Shown here piece by piece: positions 16,855 through 21,720 of a stretch of DNA of 21,720 nt (positions are counted from its first letter, which is position 1; each line of letters begins with the position of its first letter). The stretch is from an uncultured Bacteroidota bacterium (GTDB lineage Bacteria; Bacteroidota; Bacteroidia; Chitinophagales; Chitinophagaceae): NCBI GenBank assembly GCA_903881265.1, contig CAIRSV010000237.1:1-21720 (forward strand). Reading direction: 5' to 3'. Under the pieces are notes generated by a model. It searched no databases. It worked only from the letters and a program-made list of their open reading frames with translations, and was not told where the DNA came from. Made by a program: the position numbers and the translations under genes.

Positions 16855-18072
16855 TTAAGCGTCTATTTCTCCTGCGATTAGGTTCAGGCTGCTCATTGTT
16901 ACGACCGCATCACTTAGCATGCTTCCTTTTATGATTTCAGGATAAGCCTGATAGTAAATAAAGCAAGGTCTTCTGAAATGAAGCCTATACGGCGAACGAC
17001 CGCCATCACTGATTAGATAAAAACCTAATTCCCCATTGCCACCTTCAACAGAATGATACACCTCGCCTGCAGGGATAGCTGTTTCGCCCATAACAATTTT
17101 AAAATGGTAAATGAGCGCTTCCATTTTGGTATATACATCCGCTTTTTCTGGTAAATAGAAATCGGGTATGTCGGCATGAAAGACCGAAGGGTCTAACTCT
17201 TTAATTTTCTTTACGGCTTGTGTGATGATGCTGATGCTCTCCCAAATTTCGGCATTACGAACGAGGTATCTATCATAGACATCGCCTGTAGTTCCTACGG
17301 GTACTGAAAAATCAAAATCCTGATAACCACTATATGGATGTGCTGTGCGAATATCGTAATCGATACCTGTTGCGCGAAGGTTAGGGCCTGTGAAGCCATA
17401 GTTCAACGCCCTTTCTGCCGCGATGCCACCTACACCCATAGTACGTTCCATAAAGATACGGTTGCGGTTGAAAAGGGTTTCAAATTCTTTCATAGCCTTA
17501 GGGAATACGCTAAGAAAGTGATTTATTTTTTGGAAGGCGAGTTCGCTAAAGTTTCGCTCGAAGCCACCGATGCGTCCAATATTTGTCGTTAATCTTGAAC
17601 CACAAACTTCTTCAAAAATTTCATAAATAAGTTCCCTTAATTCGAACACATAAATGAATCCGGTGAACGCACCTGTATCAACTCCAATCACTGAATTGCA
17701 CACTAGATGGTCGGCAATGCGCGAAAGTTCCATAATGATGACGCGTAAATATTCGACTCGTTTAGGAAGTTCTGCATGAATCAGTTTCTCAACGGTCATA
17801 TGCCATCCCATATTATTGATTGGTGATGAGCAATAATTCAGCCTGTCGGTCAGTGGTGTGATTTGGTAATAAGGGCGGTGTTCGGCAATTTTTTCAAAAG
17901 CTCGGTGAATGAATCCTATCGTGGGCACCGCGTCGATAATCCGCTCACCGTCCATCTCAAGAATATTTTGAAATACGCCATGTGTGGCAGGGTGGGTGGG
18001 GCCTAAGTTAAGCGTTGTTGTTTGCTTGCCGAGTGAACCTTCTGGTAATTGAATATTTTGTTTCTGACTCAT
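16855..18072 (-). CDS. nuoD: NADH-quinone oxidoreductase subunit D (49-kDa type)
   Basis: This 405-residue peripheral-arm subunit of complex I is related to the large subunit of NiFe hydrogenases and forms the quinone site together with NuoB. Clear signatures are GPTHPATHG near residue 25, the GFIHRAFEK segment, the PGF-like YGFTGPNLRATG region, and the C-terminal FRRPCFIYYQAYPEIIKG. The protein is separate from NuoC rather than fused as in some bacteria. The length is normal. It is read after nuoC with a 62-bp gap in a collinear run from nuoA. Confidence 0.97.
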   Translation of the reverse strand: MSQKQNIQLPEGSLGKQTTTLNLGPTHPATHGVFQNILEMDGERIIDAVPTIGFIHRAFEKIAEHRPYYQITPLTDRLNYCSSPINNMGWHMTVEKLIHAELPKRVEYLRVIIMELSRIADHLVCNSVIGVDTGAFTGFIYVFELRELIYEIFEEVCGSRLTTNIGRIGGFERNFSELAFQKINHFLSVFPKAMKEFETLFNRNRIFMERTMGVGGIAAERALNYGFTGPNLRATGIDYDIRTAHPYSGYQDFDFSVPVGTTGDVYDRYLVRNAEIWESISIITQAVKKIKELDPSVFHADIPDFYLPEKADVYTKMEALIYHFKIVMGETAIPAGEVYHSVEGGNGELGFYLISDGGRSPYRLHFRRPCFIYYQAYPEIIKGSMLSDAVVTMSSLNLIAGEIDA

Positions 18073-18134
18073 TTTATTTTATACTGTTGATTGCTTCTCG
18101 ATGTCGCTTGTGGCGTTGCCGAGAGAGTGAATGA

Positions 18135-18635
18135 TTATCTGCCGAACATGTCATCGTCTTTATCAATTCTTGTCTGATCCTCTAATGGATACTCTTTTCG
18201 AAGTGGATGGTAGTCCATCTCTTCAACATTCATGATGCGAATCAAGTTTGGATGCCCAACGAAGTTCACACCAAAAAAGTCATAGGCTTCACGTTCGAGC
18301 CAGTTAGCCGTTTCGAAGATACCTGTTGCTGTAAATACATCAGGATGTGTGATATCTGTAAATACTTTGAAACGGATACGCAGACCGGCTTGAATATTTT
18401 GTAACATATAAACAACCGCCAATTCCTTTCCAAGTTGGTCGGGATAATGAACCGCGGTGAGGTCGTTTAGGAAGGTGAATCCAAGGTCTTCACTTTCCTT
18501 CAAGAAATTCATAACCTTCAGATTATTATCGCGATCTGTTACAAAGGTCAGCATTCCGTAAGGCTGTTCAAAATTGTATACCAACTCACCGAACTTCTCT
18601 GTCAGTCGTTGTTGTAAGATTTCATTTGTCAACAT
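18135..18635 (-). CDS. nuoC: NADH-quinone oxidoreductase subunit C (30-kDa type)
   Basis: This 166-residue peripheral subunit of complex I supports NuoD and NuoB at the quinone module. The diagnostic motif is seen in WLEREAYDFFGVNFVGHPNL followed by the conserved HPLRKEYPLE at about 142-151. The stand-alone form is usual in Bacteroidota. It starts 33 bp after the nuoB stop and is part of the nuoABCDE run. Confidence 0.95.
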   Translation of the reverse strand: MLTNEILQQRLTEKFGELVYNFEQPYGMLTFVTDRDNNLKVMNFLKESEDLGFTFLNDLTAVHYPDQLGKELAVVYMLQNIQAGLRIRFKVFTDITHPDVFTATGIFETANWLEREAYDFFGVNFVGHPNLIRIMNVEEMDYHPLRKEYPLEDQTRIDKDDDMFGR

Positions 18636-18668
18636 AATTATATTCCTTGATTGGGATGCAACGTTATT

Positions 18669-19229
18669 TTATTGGATACCATAACTGTTTAGTAATTCTT
18701 TGTACTTGTCACTTTCACGACGACGAATGCTTTCGGTTCGTATTAAGTCTTGGATGCGCATAAAGCCATCAATGATCGCTTCTGGTCGGGGCGGGCAACC
18801 TGGAACATACACGTCAACCGGTATTACCTGATCGATGCCTTGTAAAACGGAATATGTGTCAAATACACCGCCACTGCTTGCGCAGGCACCAACTGCCATT
18901 ACCCATCGAGGTTCGGCCATTTGAAGATAAACCTGCCGTAAGATGGGTGCCATTTTCTTTGATATCGTTCCCATGACCATGATTAAATCACATTGTCTTG
19001 GTGAAAAACTAAGTCGTTCTGCGCCGAAACGAGCGAGGTCATAGTGAGCTGCCATCGTAGCCATAAACTCAATGCCGCAGCACGATGTGGCAAAGGGCAA
19101 AGGCCAAATGGAATTACTGCGGGCTAAGCCAACGGCTTCGCTCATTTTTGTGGTAAAAAATCCTTCACCGGCAAATCCCTGTGGTGCGTCAACGACTTTT
19201 ACTTTTGTATTGTGTGTTACAGGTCTCAT
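18669..19229 (-). CDS. nuoB: NADH-quinone oxidoreductase subunit B (PSST, N2 cluster)
   Basis: This 186-residue subunit holds the terminal 4Fe-4S cluster N2, which passes electrons to quinone. All four ligands are visible: the tandem Cys50-Cys51 in SCCGIEF, Cys116 in GACASSGG, and Cys145 in PGCPPRPEA. Length matches the family. It is read 88 bp after nuoA; that gap holds no obvious hairpin. Confidence 0.97.
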   Translation of the reverse strand: MRPVTHNTKVKVVDAPQGFAGEGFFTTKMSEAVGLARSNSIWPLPFATSCCGIEFMATMAAHYDLARFGAERLSFSPRQCDLIMVMGTISKKMAPILRQVYLQMAEPRWVMAVGACASSGGVFDTYSVLQGIDQVIPVDVYVPGCPPRPEAIIDGFMRIQDLIRTESIRRRESDKYKELLNSYGIQ

Positions 19230-19317
19230 GTGTTACTATTGATAGGAATTTGTAAGTACTATTTTTTATTGAATGGGTGTAATGATATGTTGTAGTTGAA
19301 TGGGATATAGGTTTAAA

Positions 19318-19698
19318 TTAATCTTCCCAAATAAGAGCGCCTTTTTTGATGATGTAGGTAAAGCCAACCACGAAGAAAGCGACAAACATCATAACGGCCA
19401 GAAAGCCATTCCAACCCAAGGTTCTGAAATTAATCGCGTAGGGATAAAAAAAGATGACTTCAACGTCAAACAATACAAACAAGATAGCGACCAAGAAATA
19501 CTTCACAGCTAAAGGCTGACGGGCATTGCCTTCTTGTTCGATTCCGCACTCGAAATTTTCAAGTTTGTCGGATGTTTTTCGTTTTGGCCCTAGAAAGTGA
19601 GTGGCTCCCATCATCACCGCAACAAAGCAGACTGCGATAACAATCTGAATCACAATCGGGAAATAGTTAAACGGGGTATTGGCAATCTGTAAAAGCAT
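19318..19698 (-). CDS. nuoA: NADH-quinone oxidoreductase subunit A
   Basis: This 126-residue membrane subunit of complex I has three transmembrane helices, at about 15-37, 68-88 and 96-119. The conserved loop between helices 1 and 2 contains FECGIEQEG, with the Cys residue that moves during the active/deactive change in homologues, and FLVAILFVLFDVEVIFFYP follows. It is the first gene of the nuo run and is preceded by the best promoter match in the window. Confidence 0.96.
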   Translation of the reverse strand: MLLQIANTPFNYFPIVIQIVIAVCFVAVMMGATHFLGPKRKTSDKLENFECGIEQEGNARQPLAVKYFLVAILFVLFDVEVIFFYPYAINFRTLGWNGFLAVMMFVAFFVVGFTYIIKKGALIWED

Positions 19699-19722
19699 CG
19701 ATAGTACGGTTTAAAAAACAGG

Positions 19723-19754
19723 CAAAAATAGGCTACAAAAAGGCAAACTTCAAA
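19723..19754 (-). promoter_or_regulatory. Bacteroidota consensus promoter of the nuoABCDE operon
   Basis: On the minus strand TTTG (19754-19751), a 20-bp spacer and TATTTTTG (19730-19723) match the Bacteroidota sigma-ABfr pattern TTTG-N19-21-TANNTTTG without mismatch. The -7 element ends 24 bp before the nuoA ATG, giving a leader of about 15-20 nt. This supports transcription starting at nuoA. Confidence 0.65.
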
Positions 19755-19831
19755 TAAATAAAAAGTATTCTGAGAGTTTTTTAGATTATTTCGACAAGGG
19801 TATTTGATATACTCGCGAATCGGTGTATTTT

Positions 19832-19839
19832 TAGATTTG
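19832..19839 (+). promoter_or_regulatory. Putative -7 element of the WG-repeat gene
   Basis: TAGATTTG matches TANNTTTG and lies 22 bp before the ATG at 19862. A TTTG at 19803-19806 is 25 bp upstream, longer than the usual spacer, so the -33 assignment is doubtful. Confidence 0.45.
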
Positions 19840-19861
19840 TAACCAGTAAAAACATCTTAAT

Positions 19862-20557
19862 ATGAACATTTCTATTCCGTTGACGGCGCTTCTTTTTGGT
19901 GCGCTGAATCTATTGATGTTGGCTGATGCGTGCGGTCAACACGTATCGCGTTTCTATCAGGATGGTAAAGTTGGCTATAAGGATCAAGAAAAGAATATTC
20001 TTGTATATCCTACCTATGACGCAGGGAGTGATTTCTCAGATGGAATGGCGATGGTGGTCAAAAATGAAAAAAGAGGATATATCAACACAGTCGGACAAGA
20101 GGTGATTCCCCTAATATACGATGATGCAACATTATTTGTGAATGGGGTTGCTTGTGTTAAATATGCAGGTCGATATGGATATATCAATAAAGAAGCCTTG
20201 TGGGTAATACAGCCTATTTATGAAAATGCGTTTGCCTTTTCAGATGGGTTGGCTCGAGTGCAAAAAAATGGCAACTGGGGTTATGTCAATCGACTTGGCG
20301 ATATCGTGATTCCGTGTCAATATGATCTGGCCTTCGATTTTTCTTTCGGTATGGCTGCTGTTCGTCGCGAGAATAGATTTGGCTATATTGATGTTCACGG
20401 AAAAACAATACTGCCCTTTATCTATGACATGGCGAGCGACTTTACAAAAGAAGACGAAGCGATTGTTGGGCAGGGTAAAGAGCAATATAAAATCAACAAG
20501 AAGGGCAGAATTATAAAGAAAATGGAGCTTGATGAGGACCGTAATGAGAAGCATTGA
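19862..20557 (+). CDS. Secreted WG-repeat protein
   Basis: The 231-residue protein has an N-terminal signal (hydrophobic 5-20, with ADACGQ as possible cleavage or lipidation site, Cys24). About five WG-type beta repeats follow between residues 38 and 205, each with a G-[WY]-[GI] turn and an [IV]xPxxYD strand. Examples are RGYINTVGQEVIPLIYDD, NWGYVNRLGDIVIPCQYD and RFGYIDVHGKTILPFIYD. Most units have Tyr where the name-giving Trp sits. WG repeats form a beta-propeller-like or solenoid binding surface; partners are usually unknown. The C-terminus is basic and not a sorting domain. It is divergent from nuoA and convergent with the HmuY-like gene, 18 bp apart. Confidence 0.88.
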   Translation: MNISIPLTALLFGALNLLMLADACGQHVSRFYQDGKVGYKDQEKNILVYPTYDAGSDFSDGMAMVVKNEKRGYINTVGQEVIPLIYDDATLFVNGVACVKYAGRYGYINKEALWVIQPIYENAFAFSDGLARVQKNGNWGYVNRLGDIVIPCQYDLAFDFSFGMAAVRRENRFGYIDVHGKTILPFIYDMASDFTKEDEAIVGQGKEQYKINKKGRIIKKMELDEDRNEKH

Positions 20558-20575
20558 GGCGCCGAAAACAGCGAC

Positions 20576-21559
20576 TTAATTCAATTGATAAAATTCAAAT
20601 TTTGGACTTCCCTTGATGCCGGTGGGACTATAGAAGTCGAGGAAATGGAGTTTGAAAAAATGATTGTTTTGATTTTTTACGATGTAATTATATTTTTTAA
20701 TAATCGTGTACGTCGGGTTGGTGGCGGTGAAATCAATAAATTTCCAGTCATATCCAATGACATCACGCAGGTTCGATAAAGGGACAGATGTGGCAAAATC
20801 AACATTGATAGTATTATAAGTAGTTAGCGAATCTTTGTAGGCAAACGTGCTTGTAGGATTGAGTAAAACGCCATTGACGATATAACGTAAGGGTGGATTT
20901 TCTTCGTAGAACGTGTAGTTGTATTTCGTGATTTGTAAATCCCACGTGCTTTTTGCTGGTTCGACATCAGCAACGGTTGTCAATAAAGAAAATGAGAAAT
21001 AGGTGAAATTGCAAGTGGGGTTCTTGACAACAGTAATGGTCGCAGGTATCGAGGATGAAATATCTCCGACAGCAAGTGTGTATTGAAATTGATCTTCGTA
21101 GGTAATCTGCAATTTTCTCACCTTAGAACCTGTTTCGTCTAATCTAATGAGATAAACAGGGCGACTTGTTTTCCAATCGCCGATGGCGGAGGAGTCGGGT
21201 AGACCTGTTGGAGAATCGTAGCTCCATTGTGATTTTGCCTGAAGGGTATCTGCGAAATTAACATCTTGAAACGCTGTTTTGTGGGTATTGTAAGCTGCCA
21301 TTCCCTTTCCGCCATTCAGAAAAATGGCATGGTCGTTGCTGCCGCTTTGTAGCGCCAAGTCCCAACTATTTATTTTGCTGACATGAACGATTTTTTGTTC
21401 CTCTAAGTTGATATAAAATTGATATTCATAGGTCTCACCCATATTGACTTGAAGCATTTGACCATCGCCTTTTATAGGCAGCGTAATTGGTTTTTCCTTT
21501 TTTTCGCAAGCTGTGAGAAAAAGGAAGGCAAGTGAAGCGAGCAGATAGTACTTGTTCAT
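20576..21559 (-). CDS. HmuY-family haem-binding lipoprotein
   Basis: This 327-residue lipoprotein has a signal with lipobox LTAC (Cys18), so it is probably anchored at the outer membrane and surface-exposed or periplasmic. The family is recognised from the early WDLALQSGSND segment (HmuY-type SWDL motif), a second copy-like STWDLQITKYNY near residue 210, and the C-terminal FFKLHFLDFYSPTGIKGSPKFEFYQL pattern (in parts). P. gingivalis HmuY uses two His residues to hold haem. I cannot place these ligands here, so haem binding is inferred from family only, and the two WDL motifs suggest an internal repeat. HmuY genes usually adjoin a TonB-dependent receptor gene; none is seen inside the window, so it could lie beyond the right edge. 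Confidence 0.85.
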   Translation of the reverse strand: MNKYYLLASLAFLFLTACEKKEKPITLPIKGDGQMLQVNMGETYEYQFYINLEEQKIVHVSKINSWDLALQSGSNDHAIFLNGGKGMAAYNTHKTAFQDVNFADTLQAKSQWSYDSPTGLPDSSAIGDWKTSRPVYLIRLDETGSKVRKLQITYEDQFQYTLAVGDISSSIPATITVVKNPTCNFTYFSFSLLTTVADVEPAKSTWDLQITKYNYTFYEENPPLRYIVNGVLLNPTSTFAYKDSLTTYNTINVDFATSVPLSNLRDVIGYDWKFIDFTATNPTYTIIKKYNYIVKNQNNHFFKLHFLDFYSPTGIKGSPKFEFYQLN

Positions 21560-21720
21560 AACAAACGCAAAGTTCAGATAATCAGAACGATTTTTTTGAT
21601 GAAATTTGGGAAAAAAGCCTTCGTTTTGTCATTGATATGTCATAATTCCGGGTGGGGTTTGTGATTAATGCATGGCGTTGTATTTCTTAAGTTGAGGATA
21701 AGGCCTCTTTGTTATGAAGA
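21560..21720. other. Right-end stretch without a confident gene
   Basis: This is the upstream region of the HmuY-like gene. On the minus strand the frame from the right edge to a TAA at 21667-21665 is open for 17 codons (ending QLKKYNAMH) and could be the tail of a gene outside the window. It is too short to support. No clear TANNTTTG element was found upstream of the HmuY ATG. Confidence 0.3.

Noticed and set aside
20576..20660. AT-rich AAAATTCAAATTTT palindrome near the HmuY stop codon
   Set aside because: It is explained by the coding sequence of the HmuY C-terminus and has no repeat partner.

Overview
The window reads as chromosomal DNA of a member of the Bacteroidota, AT-rich. The likely neighbourhood is Chitinophagales/Chitinophagaceae-like, but that rank is an inference. 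Supporting signs are a TANNTTTG-type -7 promoter element (with TTTG 20 bp upstream in one case), an S46 dipeptidyl-peptidase, an HmuY-like haem-binding lipoprotein, a Bacteroidota-style long TamB, and a Tsp-like S41 protease with a lipoprotein signal. No tRNA, rRNA, CRISPR array, insertion sequence or phage gene was seen. No stretch longer than about 165 bp lacks a gene.

Layout. (1) 1-621, minus: N-terminal part of epoxyqueuosine reductase QueG, running off the left edge. (2) 710-4912, plus: a Tsp/Prc-like S41 protease, then two adjacent conserved genes that are both interrupted (a roughly 134-aa protein with a 1-nt frameshift, and a BtrH-like/DUF4872 protein with an in-frame TAA), then a small two-helix membrane protein. 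(3) 4922-12375, minus: a tightly overlapping set, read in order as tamB (1605 aa), a four-helix membrane protein, a BtuF-like helical-backbone receptor without signal peptide, and a GT-C type membrane glycosyltransferase. (4) 12490-12873, plus: a small lipoprotein. (5) 12925-15039, minus: an S46 peptidase with the arginine that marks DPP11-type (Asp/Glu) specificity. (6) 15093-15656, plus: thymidine kinase. (7) 15691-19698, minus: nuoA-B-C-D-E of respiratory complex I, followed not by nuoF but by a thioredoxin-fold protein. (8) 19862-20557, plus: a WG-repeat secreted protein. (9) 20576-21559, minus: an HmuY-family lipoprotein, then a short intergenic stretch to the right edge.

Functionally this is mostly housekeeping and envelope biology: respiration (Nuo), outer-membrane assembly (TamB), periplasmic proteolysis (Tsp, DPP11), nucleotide salvage (Tdk), tRNA modification (QueG) and haem binding (HmuY). 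I see no convincing new defence or biosynthetic system. The most unusual region is 2930-4349, where two neighbouring conserved genes each carry one lesion. That could be decay, recoding or sequencing error, and the sequence alone does not decide.
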